In this document: in pieces, positions 1-6,514 of the stretch | Numbering within the stretch: position 1 is the first letter of the stretch | How the letters are laid out: each line of letters begins with the position of its first letter | DNA from: Syntrophobacterales bacterium | Lineage (GTDB): Bacteria; Desulfobacterota; Syntrophorhabdia; Syntrophorhabdales; WCHB1-27 | Assembly (NCBI GenBank): GCA_017881765.1 | Contig: JADGQN010000146.1 | Coordinates: forward strand, 1 to 9,959 | DNA length: 9,959 nt | Reading direction: 5' to 3' | Notes under the pieces: model-generated | What the model saw: only the letters and a program-made list of their open reading frames with translations | What the model was told of the DNA's origin: nothing | Databases searched by the model: none | Translations under genes and position numbers: made by a program

Positions 1-195
1 AAGAGATTGGCGGAAAAGCCGAAGGTGGCAGTCAGTCTCATCAAGACCAGCATTAATAACGGCGTGGACATGGCGTTGCCTGCAGCCATCTCATTTGAAA
101 ATGAGTGCTTCATCGTCTCCTATGTTTCAGAGGATGGCAGAGAGGGCATGGCGGCTTTTGCTGAGAAACGGAAACCGAACTACAAGGGACAATAG
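1..195 (+). CDS. Enoyl-CoA hydratase/isomerase (crotonase family), C-terminal fragment
   Basis: The gene enters from the left edge already open in frame 1 and ends at TAG (193-195), so only about 64 C-terminal residues are visible. They match the C-terminal helical region of crotonase-family proteins: a leader like LAEKPKVAV, then a lysine and SINNGVDM, an alternating acidic stretch, and the diagnostic tail SEDGREGMAAFAEKRKPNYKG. The EGM-AF-EKRKP-Y-G pattern is the family hallmark. Crotonases hydrate trans-2-enoyl-CoA to 3-hydroxyacyl-CoA in beta-oxidation, but many catalyse related reactions, and the oxyanion-hole loops and catalytic glutamates that would separate these lie outside the window. 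The TTG at position 7 is internal, not a start. The stop is 46 bp before a thiolase gene on the same strand, which suggests one operon. Confidence 0.9.
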   Translation, partial: KRLAEKPKVAVSLIKTSINNGVDMALPAAISFENECFIVSYVSEDGREGMAAFAEKRKPNYKGQ

Positions 196-241
196 AAGCG
201 GAGCGCTCAAAAAATAATCGGAAAAATAAGGAGATCGTTTC

Positions 242-1444
242 ATGGACACTTTCACAAAGGCATACATCCCGTACAAGGGATACTTTTCGAGCCCGTTTTC
301 CCGCTGGCAGGGGAGCATGCAGAATGACAACGCGGTCAGCCTAGCGGCCAATACGGCGAGAAGATGGTTCCTGGAAAAGAAAATAGACCCTACCGTTATC
401 GACTATCTGTTTCTCGGGAGCACCGTTGCTCAGAACCACTGGTTTATCGCTCACAATTGGGCCGCCTCGATACTGACGGACGACCAAAAATATGTCCCCG
501 GGCTCTTTGTCAACCAATGTTGTTCAACCTCTACCACGATCCTCAATCTCGCTGCCATGAATTTAGAGCTGGGCATCTATGACGTGGCATTTGCCCTGGC
601 GGCAGACCGCTGCTCCAACGGACCTCACACCGTATGGCCCGACCCCCTGGGTCCCGGTGGTCAGCCCGAGAGGGAAGACTGGAATATGGACAACTTCGGC
701 GGAAACCCCCGCCATCGTGCGCTCATGGTCGAGACGGCCGAGAACGTAGCCAAGGAGTTTGGCATTACCAAGGAGGAGTGCGACGCAGTGGTCCTGAGGC
801 GCTTTGAGCAGTACCAGTCGGCACTGGCCAATGACAGGGCATTCCAGAAGCGTTATATGTTCGCTCCGGAAGTAACGGTGACCAGGAAAAAGACCAAGCT
901 TATGGAGCAGGATGAGGGCTGGACCCCTACGACGGCCGAAGGTCTGGCCAAGCTGAAACCCGTGCGTCCGGGAGGTGTCTTGAGCTTCGGCGCCCAGACG
1001 TTCCCAGCGGACGGCAACTGCGGTATTATCGTGACGACAAAGGAGAAGGCCAGGGCACTGAGCGCTGATCCCAAGATAGAGATACAAATTATCTCCTACG
1101 GCTATGCGCGGGTCAAACCGATGTTCATGCCCGCGGCACCGATCCCGGCGGCCGAGATGGCGCTTGCCAAAGCAGGCCTCAAAGTGACGGACGTGAAGGC
1201 GGTCAAGACCCACAACCCCTTTGCCGTCAATGATCTCGCCTTCGCCAAGAAGACGGGCTACGATGTCATGAAGATGAATAACAACGGGTCCTCTTTGATC
1301 TACGGCCATCCCCAGGGTCCCACGGCGGGCAGGGGAATGATCGAGATGATCGAGGAGATCGTGCTCCTCGGCGGCGGTTATGGCCTCTTCACCGGTTGCG
1401 CTGCCGGCGACACCGCCGCGGCGATGATCCTGAAGGTGGGTTAA
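242..1444 (+). CDS. Thiolase-family protein (acetyl-CoA acetyltransferase-like, atypical subfamily)
   Basis: A 400-residue protein of full thiolase length. The start is supported by AAGGAG at 228-233, 8 nt upstream of ATG. The expected thiolase residues can be placed: the nucleophilic cysteine in VNQCCSTST (Cys94 aligns with the classical nucleophile, Cys93 precedes it), the general-base histidine in YGHPQGPTAGR (His356), and the C-terminal acid/base cysteine in GLFTGCAAGD (Cys386). The usual NEAFA-type loop is replaced by KTHNPFAVND (residues 322-331), and the usual CxGGG after the last cysteine reads CAAGD. Biosynthetic and degradative thiolases form or split a 3-ketoacyl-CoA with CoA in the cytoplasm. 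The upstream hydratase gene favours the thiolytic, beta-oxidation direction. The altered loop suggests a branched, aromatic or otherwise unusual acyl substrate, which is inference. Family assignment is secure; the substrate is unknown. Confidence 0.88.
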   Translation: MDTFTKAYIPYKGYFSSPFSRWQGSMQNDNAVSLAANTARRWFLEKKIDPTVIDYLFLGSTVAQNHWFIAHNWAASILTDDQKYVPGLFVNQCCSTSTTILNLAAMNLELGIYDVAFALAADRCSNGPHTVWPDPLGPGGQPEREDWNMDNFGGNPRHRALMVETAENVAKEFGITKEECDAVVLRRFEQYQSALANDRAFQKRYMFAPEVTVTRKKTKLMEQDEGWTPTTAEGLAKLKPVRPGGVLSFGAQTFPADGNCGIIVTTKEKARALSADPKIEIQIISYGYARVKPMFMPAAPIPAAEMALAKAGLKVTDVKAVKTHNPFAVNDLAFAKKTGYDVMKMNNNGSSLIYGHPQGPTAGRGMIEMIEEIVLLGGGYGLFTGCAAGDTAAAMILKVG

Positions 1445-1457
1445 GCGGGGCGGCCTG

Positions 1458-1489
1458 CGGAACATCAGTTCCGAGATCGCGGGTACCCG
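1458..1489 (+). other. Stem-loop and adjacent GGTACC palindrome after the thiolase gene
   Basis: CGGAAC (1458-1463) pairs perfectly with GTTCCG (1468-1473) across a 4-nt ATCA loop. Seven bases later the 10-bp perfect palindrome CGGGTACCCG occupies 1480-1489. There is no T-run after either, so this is not a standard intrinsic terminator. It may be a weak pause or mRNA-stabilising structure between the thiolase gene and the next gene. The GGTACC core also occurs in the repeat copies near 6.1 and 7.6 kb, though the flanks here do not match those repeats. Confidence 0.4.
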
Positions 1490-1539
1490 GCAACTAAAAC
1501 AGAGGGTTGCTCGGCGCGCCTGAACGATACATTGATGCC

Positions 1540-2319
1540 ATGAATTTCCAGACCATCCTGGACAAGGAAATTTCTGAGAAGGCAAGCCGATTTCTGACGG
1601 AGAAGGCTGACAACTTGCAACGGGTGCGGTTTGAAGATATCTCGTTTCATCCGCACCCTGCAATGCGCTCGTACGAAGCGTGCCACCATTTCGACGGCCG
1701 CGAGCACACGATCTGGCTGAACCCCGAAAACGATGATTTCGAAGCGCTTACCTTGCACGAAATACTGTGTGCCTTGCTTCTTTCGGAGGGTTTTCCTCAG
1801 GTACTCCCGCACCCTTCCGCCGCTGCCGGAATAAAGGTGCACTACCTGGCTTCTTTGCTTTCTCATGTAGTTATTGAACCGGTCATCGACCGTCTTCTTG
1901 TAGGATCAGACTTGCCGGTTTACCGCCGGGACGTAGCGCTGGCGCAGAAAACGGCTGAGATTTGGCTCGATGCAAGGCCGGGTGTGCCTTCCGACTTTCT
2001 TTTCTGCAAATGGACGCTCCTCGCGGTCCTCGTCACCCTCGATTCCGTCTTTCCCTCCGATCAGACAGGGCTTTTCCTCGGACTTCTCAGAAGAAAGTTT
2101 CCCGATGCCGCCAGGATAGGGGAGCGCTTAGCGGATGTCATCTCCAGGAAGGGCTTCGGTACGCCCGGCCAGGCTCTTGGTGCCCTGGTCCATCTGCGGG
2201 ATGCCCTTGGCCTGAAAGACAAGATAGCGGTCATCGATGTGAGGCCGTCAGTTCGCACCGCGCAGCAGCCTCCCGAGGCGGATCGACCTTTCGGACCGAT
2301 TTCTTCGGATTTCCGCTAA
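1540..2319 (+). CDS. Hypothetical protein with zincin-like HEILC motif
   Basis: I do not recognise this protein with confidence. From ATG 1540 it has 259 residues, with no signal peptide or clear membrane segment. An N-terminal helical stretch (1-30) leads to a histidine-rich segment (FHPHP at 36-40, HH at 49-50), a strand-like HTIWLNP (56-62), then ALTLHEILCALLLSEGFPQV (69-88). This resembles the active-site helix of a zinc protease (HExxH plus hydrophobic context) except that the second histidine position is Cys77. A later helix SHVVIEPVIDRLL (108-120) could supply a third ligand. The C-terminus (237-259) is proline-rich and probably disordered. An in-frame TTG at 1507 would add 11 residues, but neither start has a well-spaced Shine-Dalgarno; ATG was preferred. 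It lies 95 bp after the thiolase gene on the same strand. Candidate roles are a degenerate metallopeptidase or a metal-binding regulator; neither is proven. Confidence 0.7.
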   Translation: MNFQTILDKEISEKASRFLTEKADNLQRVRFEDISFHPHPAMRSYEACHHFDGREHTIWLNPENDDFEALTLHEILCALLLSEGFPQVLPHPSAAAGIKVHYLASLLSHVVIEPVIDRLLVGSDLPVYRRDVALAQKTAEIWLDARPGVPSDFLFCKWTLLAVLVTLDSVFPSDQTGLFLGLLRRKFPDAARIGERLADVISRKGFGTPGQALGALVHLRDALGLKDKIAVIDVRPSVRTAQQPPEADRPFGPISSDFR

Positions 2320-2392
2320 AGACCTTCCTGACCCCTTGTAACTATCTGAGTTTTTAACGAATAACTTAATCTTTCCGACTTCTGCGCGACAA

Positions 2393-2398
2393 TATATA
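2393..2398 (+). promoter_or_regulatory. Possible -10 element just before the HDOD gene
   Basis: TATATA sits 7 bp before ATG 2406, in an AT-rich gap (2320-2405) following the hypothetical gene. If it is a -10 element, transcription would begin at or next to the ATG and give a leaderless or nearly leaderless message. The absence of a correctly spaced Shine-Dalgarno (only AGAGAG immediately next to the ATG) fits that. No good -35 hexamer lies 16-18 bp upstream, so the call is weak. Confidence 0.25.
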
Positions 2399-2405
2399 CA
2401 GAGAG

Positions 2406-3230
2406 ATGCGCACAGAGGCCATACGAGCGGAATTGTTGACGAAGGCCAAGACGCTCAGGGTGCTTCCCACCCTGAGTACCGTCGTGGATCGGGTCTTCGA
2501 GGTACTGAATGACAAGAATGCCTCATTCAGGGAACTGGTAGATATTGTGAGGTATGATCAGGCAATTTCGGCGAAAATCATCAGCATTGCGAACTCTGCC
2601 TATTATAGCAGGGGGGTAAAGATCATGAGCCTGCAGCGCGCCATGATCATTATCGGGCTGGAGGAACTGAAGTACATCGTAACCTGCCTGGTCTTTCTGG
2701 AAGGCATACTCCGCAAGCTCGGACTCAGGGACGATGATCTCATGGCCTTGTGGAGGCATTCCGTGTATGTTGCGTTCTCATCCAAAGTGCTCTCTGCACA
2801 CACCCTTGTCGAGGAACCGGAGAAAGTATTCACGCTTGCCCTGGTGCACGATATCGGGAAGGTGATCATGTACATGTATCTCGACGATTACCGCCACTTG
2901 ATCAATGGCAGCAACGGCAACCGTAAGGACCTGTGCGCTGAGGAGCGCTCCAGGTTCGGCATAGACCATCAGGAGATAGGCTATTACATGTCGATGAAAT
3001 GGAGGTTTCCGTCGGAGTTCGGCAAGGTAATCCGGTATCACCACGATAATAGACCCGTCGGCGAGTGCGAGGCGCTCCTCGGAATCATCCGGAACGCGGA
3101 TCTGTTTGCCGATTTTCCTGACGCTGATCTCGGGATGGATGGCGTAATCCTTTTGCGGGAAAAAGAGAGAATAGATAGAGAAACGGAGCGCATCACTCTG
3201 CTCCTTGGGTCGGCCCATGAAAAAGAATAA
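2406..3230 (+). CDS. HDOD-domain signalling protein
   Basis: A 274-residue soluble protein that is essentially one HDOD domain, the HD-related output domain common in bacterial signal transduction. Visible landmarks in order: LRVLPTLSTVVDRVFEVL (18-35), IVRYDQAISAKIISIANSAYY (47-67) in the classic D-P/Q-ALSAKIL-ANSA position, MSLQRAMIIIGLEEL (74-88), WRHSVYVA (116-123), LVHDIGKVIMY (146-156), FGIDHQEIGYYMSMKWRFP (184-202) and IRYHHDN (209-215). Unlike many HDOD proteins it keeps the HD pair (His148-Asp149) with His118, His188 and His212/213, so metal binding is plausible, though phosphodiesterase activity is not established for this family. The stop codon lies 14 bp inside the start of the hybrid kinase gene, implying translational coupling and a shared pathway. 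A likely role is a partner or output protein of that kinase. Confidence 0.9.
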   Translation: MRTEAIRAELLTKAKTLRVLPTLSTVVDRVFEVLNDKNASFRELVDIVRYDQAISAKIISIANSAYYSRGVKIMSLQRAMIIIGLEELKYIVTCLVFLEGILRKLGLRDDDLMALWRHSVYVAFSSKVLSAHTLVEEPEKVFTLALVHDIGKVIMYMYLDDYRHLINGSNGNRKDLCAEERSRFGIDHQEIGYYMSMKWRFPSEFGKVIRYHHDNRPVGECEALLGIIRNADLFADFPDADLGMDGVILLREKERIDRETERITLLLGSAHEKE

Positions 3231-5244
3231 GTTCAGCCCCGAATCAGTGCTCTTTCAGTGGAATTTCTATGAGAGGACTATCGCGAATTACTCGATCATT
3301 ATGAAGATTTTCCAATACATTGAGGATGGGGAGAGTCTAGTAAACTATATCCCGAAGGTCTTTGTAGAGGAGACCGACTTCGACATGTGTCAGATCATAC
3401 GAAATGGAAAAGACGAGGCACAGGAAGGCTTCTTTACGATAGATGATTCCTTGAAAAGTCTCTCCCTTCGGGAAATAGAGCATCTAAACAGGGCACTCTT
3501 TTCTCCCTGCCTTCTCACCAATGTCTCAACGTGCGGCACGCTTTATATCTACCCCCTGTTGCAGGACGTGGACGTTTTCGGATATCTGCTCCTGGGCAAG
3601 AAAGACGCGATCCAGTTAGACGAGCATGTCCTGAGAGAGCTGGAGCTTCTGTGCCAGGTGCTGAACAAGTCAATGCTCTTGAATATATCGATCGACCGCC
3701 TCAAGGCTCTGGATGATCTGAGGCTGCGCGACCTTGACTCGAAACTCGTACTGACCAAAACCCTCCTCAATACCGTTATCGACCAATCTCCCGACGTGCT
3801 CTTACTGGTCGACAAAAGCGGCCGCATCTGCTTTGCTAACAAGAAGGCGAGAATGCAATTCGACGAAAGGAAAGCCCTTCTGGTAGGAGAGAAGATCGAT
3901 AATCTCATTTCCGGGATCGATAGTGATTCTTTCGAGAAGGACCTCTTGCTCCATGGGAACATTCAATATCGGATCGGCGATCAGTTCAAGCTTTTCGAGC
4001 TGGAAAGCTACCCGATAAAGGACGAGACGGGAGCAGTGGTCTTTAAGAGCATCGTGCTGAAAGATGTTATGGATGAGAAACTCATCGAAGAAGAGAATAA
4101 CCACAAGAGCAATATGGAGAGCATAGGGAAGCTTGCTGGCGGCGTGGCCCATGACTTCAATAACCTGCTCACGGGCGTGCTCGGTTACGCGTCCTTGTTG
4201 AAGAAGCATATGACCGACGACAAACAGCTCCTGCGGTATGTGGAAGTGATAGAAGGATCTGCCAGGCGCGCGGCTAAACTGACCGAACACTTGCTCAATT
4301 TTTCCAGGCGGCAGAAGCGCTCGACCGGGATCGTGGATGTGAACGTGATCGTAGATGACGTGCTCTTTCTCCTCGGTGAAAGCTTCAGAGATTTGCAGGT
4401 AGTCAAGGATCTGGATCCGTTGCTTCCTCCTATCAAAGGGGACGAAGGGGAGCTCCAGCATGCCCTTCTCAATCTCTGTGTAAATGCAAGAGATGCTACG
4501 GCTAATGGAGGCAAATTACGGGTCAGGACCGAACGAAAAAAGCATATGGGCAATAAGGATTTCATCCTGATCCAGATAGAGGATAACGGAACCGGTATGG
4601 ACCAGGACATCAGAAAGAGGATCTTCGAGCCTTCTTTTACCACCAAGGAGAGCGGCACGAAGTTGGGAATGGGTCTCTACATGGTAGACAAATTTGTGAA
4701 GGGCCACGGAGGCTTCATTGAACTAGAGAGCGAGCCGGGGCAGGGAACCCGTTTTAGCCTCTATCTGCCGGTGGGCACGGGTAAGACAGAGGTTCCTCAG
4801 CCCGAACCCGAATTACTGCCGGCGGCGCAGAACAGCACGGTGCTCGTGGTGGAGGATGAAGATACAATTAGAGAGCTTGTTGGAGGGATCCTCAAACGGG
4901 AAGGTCTGAAAGTACTGGAAGCGCCCGATGGTCGGAAGGCCTTGGAGGTGCTTCAGCATCCCCCTCGACCGATCGATCTTGTGATCCTCGACATGGTTAT
5001 GCCGGGGCTTAGAGGCGAAGGCGTTTTGACGCGTCTCAAAGAACTGGGGATTGACGTCAGGGTTATCGTCTCAAGTGGATTTATGAATGAAAACCAGCGG
5101 GAAAAATTAAAGGGCTGGGGAATAAACGCATTCCTGGATAAACCGTATCGGGAGACGGATGTGCTCAGCCTGGTGCGCAAAGTGCTTGCGCAAGGGCCTC
5201 AGCCAGTGCCGGAAAAGAAAAAATCCACGCTGCCCCGTGCCTAA
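3217..5244 (+). CDS. Hybrid sensor histidine kinase (GAF-PAS-HisKA-HATPase-REC)
   Basis: A 675-residue cytoplasmic hybrid kinase with no membrane segments, so it probably senses an internal signal. Residues about 20-155 resemble a GAF-type sensor (ending VFGYLLLGKK and a helical ELELLCQVLNKS). A short helical linker leads to a PAS domain (about 183-285: VIDQSPDVLLLVDKSGRICFAN). The HisKA H-box is GKLAGGVAHDFNNLLTG with phospho-acceptor His312. The ATPase domain shows the N-box LLNLCVNARDA (Asn424), G1 DNGTGMD (456-462), F-box FEPSFTTK (470-477) and a G2 box reading GTKLGMGLYMV rather than GTGLGL. The C-terminal receiver (about 541-657) has Glu546-Asp547, phospho-acceptor Asp592 in ILDMVMPG, Ser619/620 and Lys642 in LDKPY. 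It presumably autophosphorylates on His312 and transfers to Asp592 or to an unlinked regulator. ATG 3217 was chosen over an in-frame TTG at 3205; it overlaps the HDOD gene by 14 bp. Confidence 0.93.
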   Translation: MKKNKFSPESVLFQWNFYERTIANYSIIMKIFQYIEDGESLVNYIPKVFVEETDFDMCQIIRNGKDEAQEGFFTIDDSLKSLSLREIEHLNRALFSPCLLTNVSTCGTLYIYPLLQDVDVFGYLLLGKKDAIQLDEHVLRELELLCQVLNKSMLLNISIDRLKALDDLRLRDLDSKLVLTKTLLNTVIDQSPDVLLLVDKSGRICFANKKARMQFDERKALLVGEKIDNLISGIDSDSFEKDLLLHGNIQYRIGDQFKLFELESYPIKDETGAVVFKSIVLKDVMDEKLIEEENNHKSNMESIGKLAGGVAHDFNNLLTGVLGYASLLKKHMTDDKQLLRYVEVIEGSARRAAKLTEHLLNFSRRQKRSTGIVDVNVIVDDVLFLLGESFRDLQVVKDLDPLLPPIKGDEGELQHALLNLCVNARDATANGGKLRVRTERKKHMGNKDFILIQIEDNGTGMDQDIRKRIFEPSFTTKESGTKLGMGLYMVDKFVKGHGGFIELESEPGQGTRFSLYLPVGTGKTEVPQPEPELLPAAQNSTVLVVEDEDTIRELVGGILKREGLKVLEAPDGRKALEVLQHPPRPIDLVILDMVMPGLRGEGVLTRLKELGIDVRVIVSSGFMNENQREKLKGWGINAFLDKPYRETDVLSLVRKVLAQGPQPVPEKKKSTLPRA

Positions 5245-5418
5245 AGCCGCCTGGCGCCTTAAATTCCAAATCACAATATCGAAATACCAAACAAATTCCA
5301 ATATTCAAATAATCAAACACAAGAACGTGTGTTCCGACAGGTAGTATCGGTTTGGAACATTTGACATTAGGTAATTTGATATTACGTAGAAAATAGAACT
5401 CGCCACCCCCACCCCGTT

Positions 5419-5442
5419 CCCTCCCCCCTCCGAGGGGGAGGG
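5419..5442. repeat. Strong GC-rich hairpin inside the composite repeat
   Basis: CCCTCCCCC (5419-5427) is perfectly complementary in inverted orientation to GGGGGAGGG (5434-5442), with an alternative register CCCCCTC-C-GAGGGGG centred on 5431. The right flank continues GCAGGGTGAGGGG and the left flank is CCACCCCCACCCC, so the pairing can be extended imperfectly. No T-run follows, so it is not a canonical intrinsic terminator, but an RNA of this sequence would be very stable. The pattern resembles widely dispersed REP-like elements of bacteria. Confidence 0.65.
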
Positions 5443-5453
5443 CAGGGTGAGGG

Positions 5454-5484
5454 GCTTCCTTCCAGGATGCTTCACTATCGCTAT
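5454..5484 (+). repeat. 31-bp direct repeat, copy A
   Basis: This block (starting GCTTCCTTCCAGGATGC and ending CTATCGCTAT) matches 6081-6111 at 30 of 31 positions in the same orientation; the sole difference is A at 5474 against G at 6101. It lies next to the right inverted end of the composite repeat. The second copy is embedded in a different repeat element, so the block behaves as a separable module. Confidence 0.75.
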
Positions 5485-5592
5485 GGGATTTGGAATTTCG
5501 AGTACGCACTGGTGGCCAGAAGGGTCACGAACGTGATATCTTTTCATAAAGCCACGCCCCGTAGATCCCAGATGAGGCGATGAGGAGGGTCC

Positions 5593-6027
5593 ATGAAATA
5601 TCAGGTTGGCGGAGTGGGTAGATGTATTGTTGCAAGGTTTGAAGACGGAGAGCCGATCCTGGATAGTCTCATCGATATAGCAAAAAAAGAAGAGATAAAG
5701 GCAGCGATCGTTTATCTGGTAGGCGGGGTCACTGAGGCGACAATTGTGGTGGGGCCGGACAAAGAGGAACTCCCGCCGAACCCCGTCTGGCGCACGCTTA
5801 CGGAGAGTCACGAGGCTGCTGCCATCGGTACGATATTCTGGGAAGGAAACGAACCGAAAGTTCATATCCATGGATCGTTCGGTAAACGGGATATGGTGAA
5901 GGTAGGCTGTGTCAGGGAAAAGGCAAATGCATTTCTTGTTCTCGAAGCGGTCATCCTTGAGATAACGGGAGTGAAAGCCGTGCGCGAGTTAGATCCCAAA
6001 TCGAACATGGTGCTGCTCAAACTCTAG
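5593..6027 (+). CDS. PPC/DUF296-domain protein (putative DNA-binding)
   Basis: A 144-residue protein matching the PPC (plant and prokaryote conserved, DUF296) domain over its full length. Landmarks: GRCIVARFEDGEPILDSL (9-26), a variant of the LEDGEDLLESI start; EIKAAIVYLVGGVTEATIVVG (34-54), the central strand pair; HIHGSFG (91-97) with His91 and His93 in the position of the metal-binding HxH; and a last sheet, LVLEAVILEITG (115-126). The position that is usually GGH in many members here reads VGC (Cys106), so the metal site may differ. AGGAGG at 5583-5588 supports the ATG. Plant homologues carrying AT-hooks bind DNA; the role of stand-alone bacterial members is not settled. The gene is isolated between two repeat-bearing spacers and probably has its own promoter, though none is convincing. 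Confidence 0.82.
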   Translation: MKYQVGGVGRCIVARFEDGEPILDSLIDIAKKEEIKAAIVYLVGGVTEATIVVGPDKEELPPNPVWRTLTESHEAAAIGTIFWEGNEPKVHIHGSFGKRDMVKVGCVREKANAFLVLEAVILEITGVKAVRELDPKSNMVLLKL

Positions 6028-6030
6028 TGC

Positions 6031-6225
6031 CGATTTGCCTTCCTACGTATACCTTCGTTGTCGCTGCGTCCTTACAGGATGCTTCCTTCCAGGATGCTTC
6101 GCTATCGCTATCACTCTCCTCGACGTACCTCTGGGTACGCCCGGGTACCCCGCGTGCGGGTGGGGCTCCTCGCTGCCGCCCGGGTACCCGGGCGAAGGCT
6201 GGGTCGTCCGCACGAATGCAAATCG
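6031..6225 (+). repeat. Palindromic MITE/REP-like element, copy 1 (long form)
   Basis: The element begins 4 bp after the PPC gene stop with CGATTTGCCTTC (6031-6042) and ends with GAATGCAAATCG (6214-6225), inverted repeats matching at 11 of 12 positions. Inside them CCTTCG (6052-6057) pairs with CGAAGG (6193-6198), and the centre holds GGTACC palindromes at 6144-6149 and 6183-6188. The whole can form a long imperfect hairpin. It is homologous in inverted orientation to 7556-7705: both copies share ACCTTCGTTG, TCGACGTACC, and ACGACCCAGCCTTCG read on the opposite strand, in the same order. This copy carries a roughly 37-bp insert (about 6075-6111) missing from the other. No transposase ORF is present, so any mobility would need a source elsewhere. 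Confidence 0.75.
6081..6111 (+). repeat. 31-bp direct repeat, copy B, with tandem 11-mer
   Basis: Second copy of the block at 5454-5484 (30/31 identical). Here CAGGATGCTTC occurs twice in tandem at 15-bp spacing (6075-6085 and 6090-6100), so the block looks locally duplicated. It sits inside the long form of the palindromic element and is absent from the short form at 7556-7705. Confidence 0.75.
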
Positions 6226-6514
6226 ATATAAGAGACCCCAGCAAGCCCACTCCGCCTGCTGCCCCGGCCTTGAGCCCTTTACACTTGTTTGGATGACGCC
6301 AGCCTATTGAAACCAGTATATTCTCCTTGACTAGCCCGCCCTGCATATTCTAGCATTTGAGTCAGGAAAAAACGCCGGGGTACGATCTGCAGCATGGACG
6401 TTCGTGTATGTGTCGGGCACGGTGTCTATTCGAAGTTGCGCCCTGGTGATGTGCTATTATCATGAGCGGGTTCAGGACGAAATAAATTAATAATCTCAAA
6501 GAAGGAGGGAGATC
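6226..6514 (+). other. Non-coding leader region upstream of tctC
   Basis: Between the palindromic element and the tctC start I see no credible gene. TTGACT (6327-6332) followed 18 bp later by TAGCAT (6351-6356) is a poor sigma70-type candidate; the alternative TATTCT (6346-6351) is only 13 bp away. The last 30 bp are A/T-rich and end in AGGAGGG (6503-6509), the tctC ribosome-binding site. No convincing sigma54 GG/GC pair or riboswitch was recognised. Confidence 0.4.

Larger units (their letters stand above)
5261..5498. repeat. Composite intergenic repeat with perfect 12-bp inverted ends
   Basis: The gap 5245-5592 holds no gene. AAATTCCAAATC (5261-5272) recurs in perfect inverted orientation as GATTTGGAATTT (5487-5498). 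The left half is a run of short AAT/CCAAA/TTCAAA words followed by imperfectly complementary TTTGGAACATTTGACATT sequence, so it can fold on itself. The right half contains a GC-rich hairpin and a 31-bp block also found at 6081-6111. Base composition is sharply unlike the neighbouring genes. Similar AT-rich 'ATTCCAAAT' intergenic elements are, to my recollection, common in environmental Desulfobacterota genomes; I cannot search to confirm. It follows the kinase gene and may end its transcript or insulate the next gene. Confidence 0.6.

Noticed and set aside
1507..1539. TTG 1507 as start of the hypothetical protein
   Set aside because: Its GAGG is only one base from the TTG, too close to function, and the added 11 residues look like spacer sequence. 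It cannot be fully excluded because ATG 1540 also lacks a good site.
563..1663. Long open frame on the - strand over the thiolase gene
   Set aside because: It is antisense to a well-supported thiolase with conserved catalytic motifs, and its translation is rich in His, Arg, Gly and Cys with no recognisable domain, as expected of a codon-bias shadow.
3205..3216. TTG 3205 as start of the hybrid kinase
   Set aside because: It adds only four residues, has no better ribosome-binding site, and ATG 3217 fits the usual overlap-coupled start.
5305..5871. - strand ORF running from the composite repeat into the PPC gene
   Set aside because: It spans the low-complexity repeat and is antisense to a domain-supported gene; the composition is repeat-driven.
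6075..6111. Tandem short repeats considered as a CRISPR array
   Set aside because: Only two 11-bp units at 15-bp spacing, with no unique 30-40 bp spacers and no cas genes.
6017..6346. Overlapping short ORFs on both strands in the spacer after the PPC gene
   Set aside because: They coincide with the palindromic repeat; their translations are repeat-derived (for example tandem QDASFQDAS) and match no protein family known to me.
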